From assembly GCF_014201375.1 (NCBI RefSeq), contig NZ_JACHDZ010000003.1, forward strand, positions 62,001 through 126,000: a DNA stretch of 64,000 bases. The letters are read 5' to 3'. The notes under the pieces were generated by a model. That model did no database searches and was not told the DNA's origin. It saw nothing but the letters and a program-made list of their open reading frames with translations. Below, piece by piece: positions 35,805 through 45,984 of this stretch. The position numbers were made by a program, and so were the translations under genes. How positions within the stretch are numbered: position 1 is the stretch's first letter; each line of letters opens with the position of its first letter. The DNA is from Tunturiibacter empetritectus (GTDB taxonomy: Bacteria > Acidobacteriota > Terriglobia > Terriglobales > Acidobacteriaceae).

Positions 35805-35933
35805 TCCCGTCCGCCCGCTCCTGTCTGTCCTGTTCCTCCATGATGCCACCACTCCATGAGAAAAACCGCCAGACGTATCGAGCCTACCAACAGAAGTTTT
35901 CTCGATCCTGCCACAACGAGCTACTAACACCAG

Positions 35934-36437
35934 CTATTTCGCCGTAAAGATCACCTGAACCGGCAGGCTCTTCGGCGGATAGCACGCCGCATGATCGCAC
36001 GCCTGATACCGCAACGTCCCATCCACCGTATGCATCCCCGCCTCGGCCACCACCGGCAGCTTCACCGTAAACGCACCCGTATAAACATCCAGCTTCTCCG
36101 TCGGATCGAAGCTAAAGCTGTACGACGTCCCAGCTGGATACTCAACCGCCTCAGCCTTCACCCCCGTAGCCGGCTGCAGTTCAATCCTGGTCGGGATCAA
36201 CAGCTCCGACTTTGGCGTATGCGAGTTCACATGGTAGCCATCCAGCACGCGAAAGTGCAGCTCCAGCACGCTGCGCTTCCCTGCCGCGACACTCTGCGGC
36301 TCCGCCCCATACACAACATACGACTTCGGCTTCACGACAGGAGCATCAAGACTCCCAACCTGCTGCGCCGTCAACGCGACCGGCAACCCGATCAGCAATC
36401 CCGCGAAGAACCTCGTCAATCCTATCGACCGCGTCAC
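35934..36437 (-). CDS. Exported nDsbD-like domain protein
   Basis: 167 residues: a signal peptide to about residue 25, then an immunoglobulin-like domain of the DsbD N-terminal type. The Cys pair in RYQACDHAACYPPKSLPVQ near the C terminus is the redox-active pair of nDsbD, which hands electrons to periplasmic partners. It is coupled to the TlpA-like gene upstream through a four-base overlap. The membrane domain that normally powers nDsbD is not beside it. Confidence 0.8.
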   Translation of the reverse strand: MTRSIGLTRFFAGLLIGLPVALTAQQVGSLDAPVVKPKSYVVYGAEPQSVAAGKRSVLELHFRVLDGYHVNSHTPKSELLIPTRIELQPATGVKAEAVEYPAGTSYSFSFDPTEKLDVYTGAFTVKLPVVAEAGMHTVDGTLRYQACDHAACYPPKSLPVQVIFTAK

Positions 36438-37090
36438 TGTCCACCCGCCGCCGCAGTCGCTCCCGAAGCAACTATCTTCTTGATGTGCGCCTCGATCTCG
36501 TCCTTGCTGCCAAGCCCAGCCGTCTCTTCAACGATCACGCCGTTTTTGTCGACGTAGAACGACATCGGCAGATAGTCCATCCCATCCGGTCCGCCATAAG
36601 CCTTCTGAATCTTCCCATCTGTCAACAAAATGGGATAGGTCACGCCGGTCTTCTGCGCCACCTTCGCGATCGCATCCTTGCCCGCATCCACGTCATCGGC
36701 CAGTCCGAGTACCTCAAAGCCCTGCGCCGCATACTGTTTGCGAAACTCTTCAAACCACGGCATCTCCACCTTGCATGGCCCGCACCACGTCGCCCAGAAG
36801 TTCACCAGCACCGGCCGGCCCTTGTAGTCGCTCAACGAAACCTTCTTGCCATCCAAAGTCGCAAGCGTAAAGGCAGGTGCAACTTTGCCACGCATCTGCA
36901 TCGCCTCCGCCTCAGGGGACTGCGAATCCGCCTGCGCTGCCGATCCCGCCTTCTCCGGCACAAGAACCACGTGGTTCTCCTGAGCCTGCTGCATGGCAAG
37001 CCTCCGCTCGCGCAGATTATGCCATCCCGCCCACAACAGCAGCGCAATCCCACCCACCATCACACCAAAGATCAATCCACTCCGCTTCAC
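36434..37090 (-). CDS. TlpA/ResA-like thioredoxin, membrane-anchored
   Basis: About 218 residues: an N-terminal hydrophobic anchor (LIFGVMVGGIALLLWAG), a variable linker, then a thioredoxin fold with the active site WCGPCK in NFWATWCGPCKVEMPWF and cis-Pro near TYPIL. The GTG at 37090 is preceded by AAAGGA seven bases away; another GTG at 37123 is less convincing. It would reduce disulfides outside the membrane, possibly for the nDsbD-like protein encoded immediately downstream or for cytochrome c maturation. Confidence 0.82.
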   Translation of the reverse strand: MKRSGLIFGVMVGGIALLLWAGWHNLRERRLAMQQAQENHVVLVPEKAGSAAQADSQSPEAEAMQMRGKVAPAFTLATLDGKKVSLSDYKGRPVLVNFWATWCGPCKVEMPWFEEFRKQYAAQGFEVLGLADDVDAGKDAIAKVAQKTGVTYPILLTDGKIQKAYGGPDGMDYLPMSFYVDKNGVIVEETAGLGSKDEIEAHIKKIVASGATAAAGGQ

Positions 37091-37278
37091 GTAAGAATCC
37101 TTTCGGCGCAAACTCCGCGCCACACTAACCCTCTCAGTTTAGACGCAAAGCTCCTGTAAACGATGCAACGACAGCATTCTCCACAAGTTGCACAGCCGCC
37201 TCAGCAGAAAACCTCCTAAAGCCCACACCAGCGCTCCCCAACGCGTCCCTCTGCTAGCATCGACATGGTTCAGTCACT

Positions 37279-38280
37279 ATGTCCAGCAAAGCCACCAGCC
37301 CAACCGATTCACCGCGTCCCTCCGAGTTCGTCCGCATCGAGGCAGCTGCTCTCAACGACCTCGCCCTCCGCCTCGACACCACGATGCTCGCCCCGTTCAC
37401 CCAGGCCATCGATCATCTCCTTCAAGCCGCTACAAATCAGACCCGCGTCATCGTCACCGGCATCGGCAAGAGCGGCATCATCGCGCGCAAGATCGCCGCT
37501 ACCTTTCGCTCCACCGGCACCCCGGCACACTTCCTCCACGCTGCCGAAGCAATTCACGGCGACCTCGGCATGCTCGCGCCCGGCGGCATCGTGATAGCTC
37601 TCTCCTACAGCGGCGAAACCGAAGAGCTGCTCCGCCTCCTCCCCACGCTCAAGCGCCTCAACACCACGCTGATCACGATCAGCGGCTGCGCCACCTCCAC
37701 CCTCGCCCAGTCCGGCAATATCTTCCTCGACACTAGCGTCTCCACCGAAGCCTGCACCCTCAACCTCGCACCCACCGCCTCCACCACCGTCATGCTCGCC
37801 CTCGGCGACGCCCTCGCCCTTGAAGTAAGCCGCCTCCGTCAATGGACGCCCGAAGACTTCGCCGACCTCCATCCCGGCGGCCGCCTCGGCAGACGCCTCT
37901 CCCGTGTCCGCGAGCTGATGCACACTGGCGATGCCCTCCCAAAGGTCGGCGAATCCACACCCATGCCGCAGGTCATCTACGAGATGTCGCGAAAGAAACT
38001 CGGCATGACCACCGTCCTCAAAGAGGGCCAACTTGCCGGAATGATCTCCGACGGCGACCTCCGCCGACTCCTCGAGCGCGACGGCTCCCACGCCCTCGAG
38101 CACACCGCAGCCGAGATCATGAACTCACATCCTCACACCATTGCAGCCAGCGCGCTGGCCTCCTCAGCCCTGGCCATCATGGAGGATAAGAAGATCACCT
38201 CACTCATCGTCGTAGCCCCAGGCGGCCGCGTAGAAGGTGTCGTCCATCTCCACGACCTGTGGACCCTGCAACTCACCTGA
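37279..38280 (+). CDS. KpsF/GutQ-family arabinose-5-phosphate isomerase
   Basis: 333 residues: an N-terminal SIS domain (VIVTGIGKSGIIARKIAATF, HAAEAIHGDLGML, ALSYSGETEELLRLLP) and two CBS domains from about residue 205 (ELMHTGDALPKV to the end). It interconverts ribulose 5-phosphate and arabinose 5-phosphate, the precursor of Kdo for lipopolysaccharide. Whether it is KdsD, KpsF or GutQ cannot be told from sequence. There is no kdsB or kdsA nearby. Confidence 0.9.
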   Translation: MSSKATSPTDSPRPSEFVRIEAAALNDLALRLDTTMLAPFTQAIDHLLQAATNQTRVIVTGIGKSGIIARKIAATFRSTGTPAHFLHAAEAIHGDLGMLAPGGIVIALSYSGETEELLRLLPTLKRLNTTLITISGCATSTLAQSGNIFLDTSVSTEACTLNLAPTASTTVMLALGDALALEVSRLRQWTPEDFADLHPGGRLGRRLSRVRELMHTGDALPKVGESTPMPQVIYEMSRKKLGMTTVLKEGQLAGMISDGDLRRLLERDGSHALEHTAAEIMNSHPHTIAASALASSALAIMEDKKITSLIVVAPGGRVEGVVHLHDLWTLQLT

Positions 38281-38305
38281 TCAATCGGAACCGCACATCC
38301 TTCTC

Positions 38306-39043
38306 CTAATCGGCATAACTCAACTCTTCTGAAGATCGTTTGCTAATAATTCGATCGTACGAAGAAGTCACGATGTTGTAGCACTCGCAAGCTGTTTGGA
38401 TCAGCGCCGGACGATCCAGAATGTTGATCTTCCCACGGCTATACCCGATCACCCCGGCCCTCTGCATATCTCCCGCCGCCACCGTCACCGTCGACCGCTG
38501 CACCCCCAGCATCTGCGCCAGAAACTCCTGCGTCAGATGCAACGACTCCGACTCCATCCTGTCGGCAGAGGTGAGCAGCCATCGCGCCAGCCTCGCATCC
38601 ACCTCGTGCATCCGGTTACACAACACCGACTGTGTCGTCTGCACAAGCTGCAGATAGGCGAACGAATGAACGAGTCGCTGTAACGTTCCACCCTTCAAAA
38701 ACTGATCGCGCACAATAGAGGCCCGGATTCGTAGCCCCTCGCCTTGTCCCTGCATCAATACCGAGTGCGACATCTGCGGTTGATCCAGCAGCGCCGGCAA
38801 CCCGGAGAACCCCTCACGGCCAATCACTCCGACCTCCACCGATTCGCCCTTCGCGGTTAACGCATCCGTCGAGATCAAGCCGCTATTCAAAAAATAAATG
38901 AACTCGATAGGCTCGTTGGGCTCGGAGAGGCGAGTCTCCAGAGGCAGCTCGACAGGCACAAGAAATCTCGCCAACGCCTCATACTCGGCATCCGGCAACT
39001 GGGCCAGTATGAGATTTCTTGGTCGCGGAAGTATCTCAGTCAT
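38306..39043 (-). CDS. Crp/Fnr-family transcriptional regulator
   Basis: About 245 residues. An N-terminal cyclic-nucleotide-binding beta-barrel (FIYFLNSGLISTDALTAKGESVEVGVIGREGFSG) is followed by a C-terminal helix-turn-helix (LTQEFLAQMLGVQRSTVTVAAGDMQRAGVI), described here in parts. No Fnr-type N-terminal Cys cluster is present. Start at the ATG 39043; 39061 is an alternative. The family acts by binding DNA after sensing a small molecule; the ligand is unknown. Target genes not determined. Confidence 0.87.
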   Translation of the reverse strand: MTEILPRPRNLILAQLPDAEYEALARFLVPVELPLETRLSEPNEPIEFIYFLNSGLISTDALTAKGESVEVGVIGREGFSGLPALLDQPQMSHSVLMQGQGEGLRIRASIVRDQFLKGGTLQRLVHSFAYLQLVQTTQSVLCNRMHEVDARLARWLLTSADRMESESLHLTQEFLAQMLGVQRSTVTVAAGDMQRAGVIGYSRGKINILDRPALIQTACECYNIVTSSYDRIISKRSSEELSYAD

Positions 39044-39206
39044 AGTGTGGTTATTTCGCACCTGGATGTCCTTTGCACGAGAGTCGCCTCTCTAGCCGCA
39101 AAGACGGGTTGCCCACACATTGCAGGGCGGGTAGATGCGATTGATTGGACTATAGGCTTTATCAGACTAGAAAGTCCGTCGCATGAACGACATAGCAAGT
39201 CCAATT

Positions 39207-39221
39207 ATGGGGTAACCCCAT
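39207..39221. promoter_or_regulatory. Palindrome in the crp/proS gap
   Basis: ATGGGG-TAA-CCCCAT is a perfect six-base inverted repeat with a three-base centre. It lies in the roughly 300-base gap between the divergent Crp/Fnr regulator and proS; the rest of that gap holds no ORF I trust. Confidence 0.35.
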
Positions 39222-39351
39222 TGCATGCCCTATCAGCGAGAACAACCCTCATCTCAAAATAAATATCGACCGTCGGTTTAGAATGAAAACTCATCCTAAA
39301 AATGCCCACGCGAGCCTCGACGCGATAGGCCGGAAAGTGCCTTTTTTGACA

Positions 39352-41151
39352 ATGCATCGCTGGTCGCAACTCTTCATCCCCACCCTCCGCGAAGCACCCG
39401 CAGACGCCGAAGTCGCCAGCCACAAGCTCCTCCTCCGCGCCGGCTATATCCGTCAGCTAGGCGCCGGCATCTACAGCTACCTCTTCCTCGGTAACCGCTC
39501 CGTCAACAAGATCACCGCCATCGTGCGCGAGGAGATGGACCGCATCGGCCAGGAGTTCTTTCTCCCCGCCCTCAACCCGAAAGAGATCTGGGAAGCCAGC
39601 GGCCGCTGGACCGGAATGGGCGAAAACATGTTCCGCCTCAAAGACCGCAAGGGGGCTGAGCTCTGCCTCGCCATGACCCACGAAGAGGTCATGACTTCCA
39701 TCGCCCGGAACGAACTCCGCAGCTACAAGCAGCTACCCCAGATCTGGTACCAGATCCAGACCAAATTTCGCGACGAGCCCCGCCCCAAATCCGGTCTCCT
39801 CCGCGTCCGCCAGTTCCTCATGAAGGACGCCTACTCCTTCGACATCGACGAAGCCGGCCTCGACGTCTCCTACAACAAACACGACGTAGCCTACCGCCGA
39901 ATCTTCACCCGTTGCGGCCTGCAGTTCGTCGCCGTCGACGCAGACTCCGGCGCTATGGGCGGCTCCGCCTCGCAGGAGTTCATGGTCTACACCGACGCCG
40001 GCGAAGACCTCATCGCCAGCAGCCCATCCGGCTACGCCGCCAACATCGAAAAGGCCACCTCGCAGCTGGCCCCCGTCCAAGACCTCGCCCCCACCGCCGA
40101 CGGCCTCCCCGAACTCGTCCACACCCCCGGCCAGCGCACCATCGACGAGGTCGGCGCCTTCCTCAACCTCGCGCCAGTCCACCAGATCAAGACCATGGCC
40201 TACATGGTCGAACTCCCTGAAGCCGACCACGCCAAACTCGGTAAGCTCCGCCCCGTCGTAGTCTTCCTGCGCGGAGACCACTCCCTCAACGAAGCCAAGC
40301 TCCTCGCCGTCGCCGGCGGAGAACTCCGCCCAATGGTCGCCGAAGAGATCGAAGCCACCTTCAAGGCCCCCGCAGGCTACCTCGGTCCCATCGGCCTCGA
40401 GGCCGCCCCACATCCCAAAAAACCCGGCACCCTCGTCATCCTCGACAAGGCTCTCGAAGGCCGCACCAACCTCATCGCCGGAGCCAACAAGGAGGAGTAC
40501 CACCTCCGCAACGTCACGCCCATGCGCGACTTCAAGCCCACCCTCGCCGCCGACGTCCGCAACATCGTCGAAGGTGAGCTCGACCCCATCGGCGGCCAGC
40601 CCCTGCGTCTCGGCAAAGCCGTCGAGATCGGCCACATATTCAAGCTGGGCAACAAGTACACCAAAAGCATGGGAGCCTCCGTCCTCAACCGTGACGGCAA
40701 AGAGGTCATCCCCATCATGGGCTGCTACGGCATCGGAATCGAGCGCATCCTCACCGCCGCGATCGAAAGCTCAGCCGCCGCCAACAAAGGGGAAGCCTAC
40801 GCCCTTCACCCTGCGATCGCCCCCTTCCAGGTCGTCGTCACCATCACCAACATCGGCGACGAGACCCTCCTTAGCGCCGGAGAGAAGATCGCCGCTGACC
40901 TCGAAGCCGCAGGCGTAGACGTTCTCCTCGACGACCGCGACGAGCGCGCCGGAGTCAAGTTCAAAGACGCCGATCTCGTCGGTATCCCTTATCGAATCAA
41001 TATCGGTCGCGGAGTCGCCGAGGGCAAGGTAGAATTTCTCGATCGCCTCCGGAGCGTTACCGAAGACGTCGCCCTCAACGAAGTCACCGCGAAGGTATCC
41101 GGCCAGATAACCTCCACGCTGCACAACTCGCTCTCCACAGCCGGCCTCTAA
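39352..41151 (+). CDS. proS: Proline--tRNA ligase
   Basis: Class II synthetase of about 599 residues. Start at the ATG 39352, where the standard [14 protein letters not shown] begins; the frame is open to 39283. Class II motifs are [45 protein letters not shown] (parts of motif 2) and [15 protein letters not shown] long region of about 180 residues between motifs 2 and 3 (roughly 230-400) is the editing insertion domain of the bacterial type, which removes alanine. It ends with an anticodon-binding domain ([27 protein letters not shown]). Confidence 0.95.
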   Translation: MHRWSQLFIPTLREAPADAEVASHKLLLRAGYIRQLGAGIYSYLFLGNRSVNKITAIVREEMDRIGQEFFLPALNPKEIWEASGRWTGMGENMFRLKDRKGAELCLAMTHEEVMTSIARNELRSYKQLPQIWYQIQTKFRDEPRPKSGLLRVRQFLMKDAYSFDIDEAGLDVSYNKHDVAYRRIFTRCGLQFVAVDADSGAMGGSASQEFMVYTDAGEDLIASSPSGYAANIEKATSQLAPVQDLAPTADGLPELVHTPGQRTIDEVGAFLNLAPVHQIKTMAYMVELPEADHAKLGKLRPVVVFLRGDHSLNEAKLLAVAGGELRPMVAEEIEATFKAPAGYLGPIGLEAAPHPKKPGTLVILDKALEGRTNLIAGANKEEYHLRNVTPMRDFKPTLAADVRNIVEGELDPIGGQPLRLGKAVEIGHIFKLGNKYTKSMGASVLNRDGKEVIPIMGCYGIGIERILTAAIESSAAANKGEAYALHPAIAPFQVVVTITNIGDETLLSAGEKIAADLEAAGVDVLLDDRDERAGVKFKDADLVGIPYRINIGRGVAEGKVEFLDRLRSVTEDVALNEVTAKVSGQITSTLHNSLSTAGL

Positions 41152-41171
41152 CCGTCCAACGAAAGAGCCTC

Positions 41172-43772
41172 TTGCCAGTCAAACTCAAATACGGCAGCAA
41201 CGTCCGAAACAAACTGAAAGCCTCTGGCCTGGAGTCGCAGATCCTGCGTGTGGCTCTCATCGCTCTGCTCGCCATTCTGGTCATCGGCTGCAGTGTCTTC
41301 GGCTACTTCTACTACCACTACCAGCGTGTCGTCGATGACCGTATCGCCTCCGGCCCCATCTTCGCCAGCGTCTCGCAGATCTACGCCGCGCCACGCGAGG
41401 TCCGCGCCGGGCAGAAACTCTCCGCCGCCGCCATCGCCGCCGACCTGCGCCAGGCAGGCTACAACGCCAACTCCCAGCTCGGCACCTACCAGCTCAACGC
41501 CGACAACATCTTCATCAAACCCGGCCCCGAGAGCTACCACAACACCGACGGCGCCACCATCAACACCACCGGCGGTATCGTGCAGAGCATCACCGCCGAA
41601 AACGGCGTCACCCTCAGCGCCTACGAGCTCGAACCCCAGCTCATCACCGCCCTCTCCGAAGACAAGAACCGCACCAAGCGCCGCCTCGTCTCCTACAACG
41701 AGATCCCTCCCCGCATGGTGCAGGCAGTCACCGCCATCGAAGACCGCGACTTCTTCAATCACGGCGGCATCAACTACATGCGCATCGCCAAGTGCGCCTT
41801 CTCCGACCTCGTCACCCATCACCGCACCTGCGGCGGCTCCACGCTCACCCAGCAGCTCGCAAAAAATCTCTTCCTCTCGCCAGAAAAACGCATCAAGCGC
41901 AAGATGATCGAGATCCTCATCACCTTCCAGCTCGAAGCCCGCTTTACCAAGAAGCAGATCTTCGAGATGTACGCCAACGAGATCAACCTCGGCCAGCGCG
42001 GCAGCTACGCCATCAACGGCTTCGGCGAGGCCGCACAGACCTTCTTCGGCAAAAATCTCCAGCAGCTCAACCTCGCCGAGTGCGCCCTCCTCGCCGGCAC
42101 CATCCAGTCCCCCACCCGCCTCAACCCCTACCGCCATCCCGAGCGCGCCATGGAGCGCCGTAACGTAGTCCTCGAGTCCATGGTCGAAACCGGCGCCATC
42201 ACCGCCAGTCAGGCGCAGGCCGCCAAAGCCGAACCCCTCCGCCTCGCCCCGCCCAACATCGACGCCAGCGAAGCGCCCTACTTCGTCGATCTCGTCCACG
42301 ATCAGCTCGTCAAGCACATCGGCGACCAGGACATCGCCCACCAGAGCCTCCGCATCTACACCTCGCTCGACCCCGAACTTCAACGCGCCGCCTCCGAGGC
42401 CGTCGAGATCGGAATGAAGAACGTCGACGAGCTCGTCCGCAAACAGCATAAGACGCCCAAAGGCGAACAGCCCGGACCCATCACCTATCCCCAGGTCGCG
42501 CTCGTGGCCATCAACCCGCACACAGGACAGATCCTCGCCCTCGTCGGCGGTCGCAACTACGGCGCCTCCCAGCTCAATCACGCCGTCTCCCAGCGCCCCA
42601 CCGGCTCCATCTTCAAACCCTTCGTCTACGCCGCGGCCTACAACAGCTCCCTCAACGGCCTCTCGCTCAGCAACAACGACACCGGCGGCAGCGGAGTCTT
42701 CACCGCACTCACCGAACTCAACGACGAAGAGACCACCTTCACCTACGACAATGGCCGCCAGACCTACACGCCAAAGAACCTCATCAGCGGCTATAAAGGC
42801 GACGTCATCGCAGCGTACGCTCTCGCTCACTCGCTCAACGCAGCCACGGTTCAGCTCGGCCAGATGGTCGGCTTTGACAACGTCGCGGCACTCGCCCGTT
42901 CTGCCGGAATCACCAACGCCCGCGGCACTCCTTCCGTGGCTATCGGCACCTACAACGCCACCCCGATCGACATGGCCGGCGCCTACACAGTCTTCGCCAA
43001 CAACGGCGTCCACCTCACCCCGTGGATGCTCGCCTCCGTCCGCAACGCCAATGGGGACGTCGTCTCCGACTTCTCTCCCGACGCCAAGCAGGTTATGGAT
43101 CCTCGCGCCGCCTACCTCACCCAATCTCTCCTCGAAGGTGTGATGAACTATGGCACCGCCGCCGGCGTCCGAGGCCATGGCTTCACCGCACCCGCCGCCG
43201 GCAAGACCGGAACCAGTCATGACGCCTGGTTCGCTGGTTACACCTCCAACCTCATTTGCATCGTGTGGGTCGGCAACGACGACTACACCGACGTCAAGAT
43301 CGAAGGGGCGCACGCCGCTGAACCCATCTGGACCGAGTTCATGAAGCGCGCCATCCTCCTGCCCCAGTACTCCGACGTCAAGCCATTCGTTGCGCCCGCC
43401 GGCATCACCACCGCCCGCATCGACAAGACCTCCAACCTCATCGCCGACTCCACCTGCCCCAGCAACGTCCTCTACGCCGCCTTCCTAGACGGCACCGCGC
43501 CGGTCAACACCTGCAGCCAGATGAGCGAAAGCCCCCAGAACCTCATCCAGAGAATCCTAGGCATAGGCGGCAAGTCCGAAACAACCACACCACCACTCAT
43601 CACCGGTGCACCCATCGTCCGCGTCCCACCCAACACCCCGCCTGACGGCAACGCCCCCGACACCACGCAGCAGCCAGCCCCACCCAAAAAGAAAAACTTC
43701 CTCCAGAAGATCTTCGGCGGCGGCAAGGATAAAGACAAACAGCAACAGCAACCCACCCCGCCCCCTCAGTAG
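41172..43772 (+). CDS. Class A penicillin-binding protein (PBP1-type)
   Basis: 866 residues: cytoplasmic tail, one transmembrane helix (about 28-50), glycosyltransferase family 51 domain with [25 protein letters not shown] and the [16 protein letters not shown] signatures, then a transpeptidase domain with SIFK (nucleophile Ser), SLN and KTGTS. The C terminus is Pro/Thr-rich ending [10 protein letters not shown]. It makes and cross-links peptidoglycan. TTG start at 41172 with only a modest AAAGAG upstream. The gene directly follows proS and ends 15 bases before a convergent gene. Confidence 0.93.
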   Translation: MPVKLKYGSNVRNKLKASGLESQILRVALIALLAILVIGCSVFGYFYYHYQRVVDDRIASGPIFASVSQIYAAPREVRAGQKLSAAAIAADLRQAGYNANSQLGTYQLNADNIFIKPGPESYHNTDGATINTTGGIVQSITAENGVTLSAYELEPQLITALSEDKNRTKRRLVSYNEIPPRMVQAVTAIEDRDFFNHGGINYMRIAKCAFSDLVTHHRTCGGSTLTQQLAKNLFLSPEKRIKRKMIEILITFQLEARFTKKQIFEMYANEINLGQRGSYAINGFGEAAQTFFGKNLQQLNLAECALLAGTIQSPTRLNPYRHPERAMERRNVVLESMVETGAITASQAQAAKAEPLRLAPPNIDASEAPYFVDLVHDQLVKHIGDQDIAHQSLRIYTSLDPELQRAASEAVEIGMKNVDELVRKQHKTPKGEQPGPITYPQVALVAINPHTGQILALVGGRNYGASQLNHAVSQRPTGSIFKPFVYAAAYNSSLNGLSLSNNDTGGSGVFTALTELNDEETTFTYDNGRQTYTPKNLISGYKGDVIAAYALAHSLNAATVQLGQMVGFDNVAALARSAGITNARGTPSVAIGTYNATPIDMAGAYTVFANNGVHLTPWMLASVRNANGDVVSDFSPDAKQVMDPRAAYLTQSLLEGVMNYGTAAGVRGHGFTAPAAGKTGTSHDAWFAGYTSNLICIVWVGNDDYTDVKIEGAHAAEPIWTEFMKRAILLPQYSDVKPFVAPAGITTARIDKTSNLIADSTCPSNVLYAAFLDGTAPVNTCSQMSESPQNLIQRILGIGGKSETTTPPLITGAPIVRVPPNTPPDGNAPDTTQQPAPPKKKNFLQKIFGGGKDKDKQQQQPTPPPQ

Positions 43773-43787
43773 TCAATCGTCAGCCGT

Positions 43788-44693
43788 CTAACACCCGATC
43801 TTCCCCCGCCTCACCACAGTTGCCCTCCCTATTGGAGCAGGCAACTCACCCACCCAGGGCTGACACTCCGGACACCAGTAGGTTGACCGAGCCTGCACCC
43901 CCTGCTTACGCATCATCACCGTCGCCCCGCACCGCCGGCACTCCTGCCCCTGCCGCCCATACACCCAAAGCCTCTCCTCACGATTCGACGAATGAGTAGT
44001 CCGCCGGTTTCCCGAGTAAGTCACGATCCCATCCCCGGCTCCATCCACCACGTTCGCCTTCATGTATCTCTGCGACACCTCCACCATCGTCTCCATCTCT
44101 CGCGATGTAATCGTCCTCATCGCGCGAAACGGATTCACCCCCGCCGCAAACGCCACCTCGCTCTTATAAACATTCCCCAATCCCGCCAGCACCCGCTGAT
44201 TCAGCAACACCACCGCAATCTCCGCATCAGGATTCTCTCTCCCATACGCAGCCAGCCGAGCCGCCCCACCCTCCACGGTAAACTCATCCGACAAAATATC
44301 CGGCCCCAGCTTAGGCACCTGGCTGCTTCGCTCCAAAGACCGCGACGTATGAAACTCGGCAACCGGAATGTTGAATCCCACCGCCTCCCAACTAGCCGTC
44401 CTAACAACCACCCGCATCCGATCGCGGCCCATCCACCACTTCTCTCCCGTGCGATAAAGATGCCAGCTCCCGCTCATCAACATATGCGTCACCAGAATCA
44501 AATCTCCCGAGAAAAAAATCAGACACCACTTCCCCCGCGACTCCACCTTCTCGACAGTTCTCCCCACCAGCGGCGCATCGTCATTCACCCGAGCCAGCTT
44601 AGCCAACCCGGTATCGAACCCCGTCACCACCTTGCCCCCAATCGCCTTCTGCAGCGCCCGCGCCGCCCGATAGATAGTATCGCCCTCAGGCAT
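43788..44693 (-). CDS. nei: Endonuclease VIII-like DNA glycosylase (Nei)
   Basis: 301 residues of the Fpg/Nei family. It begins MPEGDTIYRAA, with Pro2 as the catalytic amine and Glu3, the D-T form being typical of Nei rather than Fpg. RGKWCLIFF supplies the conserved Lys, GLGNVYKSEV is the helix-two-turn-helix, and the C-terminal zinc finger has CRRCG...CPEC. It removes oxidised pyrimidines and nicks the strand. Single gene, convergent with the PBP gene. Confidence 0.88.
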   Translation of the reverse strand: MPEGDTIYRAARALQKAIGGKVVTGFDTGLAKLARVNDDAPLVGRTVEKVESRGKWCLIFFSGDLILVTHMLMSGSWHLYRTGEKWWMGRDRMRVVVRTASWEAVGFNIPVAEFHTSRSLERSSQVPKLGPDILSDEFTVEGGAARLAAYGRENPDAEIAVVLLNQRVLAGLGNVYKSEVAFAAGVNPFRAMRTITSREMETMVEVSQRYMKANVVDGAGDGIVTYSGNRRTTHSSNREERLWVYGRQGQECRRCGATVMMRKQGVQARSTYWCPECQPWVGELPAPIGRATVVRRGKIGC

Positions 44694-44783
44694 AGTCTTC
44701 TCGTTTGAACTCTCTTCTACTCAGATGCACCAACCTCGCTTGCAGAATATTCTTCGCCCCGGCGATAATGATGACCCAGCAGG

Positions 44784-45983
44784 ATGGCCACAATCGTCAG
44801 ATCCGGATCTCGCCTGCAGTCCATTGACGCTCTTCGCGGCGCCATCATGATCATCATGGCGCTCGATCACACGCGTGATTTCTTTCACGTCTCCGCGGCT
44901 TACTTCTCACCTACCGATCTCACCCGCACCTATCCTTTACTGTTCTTCACTCGTTGGATCACGCACTTCTGCGCTCCCGTCTTCACCTTTACGGCTGGCT
45001 TCGGAGCTTTTCTGTGGCTCCAGCGCGACCGCACGAAAGCTCAGTTGTCGAGCTTCTTGCTAACAAGAGGAATTTGGCTGGTTTTTCTCGAGGTAACCGT
45101 CATGCGCCTCGCCTACAACTTCAACTTTGCCTCTCGTTTCCCGGTCCTCCTTCTGGTCATGTGGGAATTAGGCGGTTGCATGGTAGCGTTGGCCTTGTTA
45201 GTCCAGCTCCCGTATCGTCTTCTCGTAGTCTTCAGCATCGCGGTCATTGCGCTGCACAATCTCCTCGATCCAATTAACGCCGCGTCCTTCGGCAGCTATG
45301 CGCCGATCTGGAACATAGTCCATCAACCAGGAGCTTTCCTCGTGCATGGTCTGGTGATCGTTGTTGGCTATCCTCTGTTCCCCTGGATCGCGGTCATGTC
45401 CGCAGGCTTTTGCTTCGGCCGAATCTTTCTGCTCGAACCGACACGTCGCCAGAAGATTATTCTCATCACGGGCGGTGCAACGACGACAGCTTTCATCGTC
45501 CTCCGCGCAATCAACCTCTACGGCGACCCCGAAAAATGGTCGCGACAGCACTCCGCGATGTTCACGCTTCTCTCTTTTCTGAACTGCACAAAGTATCCGC
45601 CCTCACTGCTGTACCTGCTCATGACGCTTGGCCCGGCACTGATCGTTCTCGCCTCGTTCGATCGCCACCAGTTCAAGATTGCGAATCCTCTTATAGTCTT
45701 CGGACGCGTCCCTCTCTTCTACTTCATCGCACACTTCTATCTCATCCATCTGTTGTCACTTCTTACAAGTTGGATCCGTTACGGCGCCCACTCGTATCCA
45801 ATCCTCTTCAGCTCTCCTCCGGCAATGGGTGGCCCCGCAAAAATCTTCCCCGAAGACTTTGGATATCCTCTTTGGGTCGTCTATGCTGTCTGGCTGTTCG
45901 TCGTCATCTCTCTTTACCCCGTTTGTCGGTGGTTCGCAAACATTAAGGCCACACGAACTGATTGGTGGTTTGGTTACCTGTGA
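44784..45983 (+). CDS. DUF1624 multi-pass membrane acyltransferase-like protein
   Basis: 399 residues with about ten transmembrane helices. The N-terminal RLQSIDALRGAIMIIMALDHTRDFF and FSPTDLTRTYPLLFFTRW...HFCAPVFTF follow the DUF1624 / heparan-alpha-glucosaminide N-acetyltransferase family. The conserved His in ALDHTRD could take part in transfer. Acceptor unknown. It ends one base from the convergent helicase gene. Confidence 0.8.
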   Translation: MATIVRSGSRLQSIDALRGAIMIIMALDHTRDFFHVSAAYFSPTDLTRTYPLLFFTRWITHFCAPVFTFTAGFGAFLWLQRDRTKAQLSSFLLTRGIWLVFLEVTVMRLAYNFNFASRFPVLLLVMWELGGCMVALALLVQLPYRLLVVFSIAVIALHNLLDPINAASFGSYAPIWNIVHQPGAFLVHGLVIVVGYPLFPWIAVMSAGFCFGRIFLLEPTRRQKIILITGGATTTAFIVLRAINLYGDPEKWSRQHSAMFTLLSFLNCTKYPPSLLYLLMTLGPALIVLASFDRHQFKIANPLIVFGRVPLFYFIAHFYLIHLLSLLTSWIRYGAHSYPILFSSPPAMGGPAKIFPEDFGYPLWVVYAVWLFVVISLYPVCRWFANIKATRTDWWFGYL

Positions 45984-45984
45984 G

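Noticed and set aside
41148..43313. A 721-codon antisense frame over the penicillin-binding protein gene
   Set aside because: Gly/Val/Asp-rich shadow of a codon-biased gene; the sense strand has all PBP motifs.
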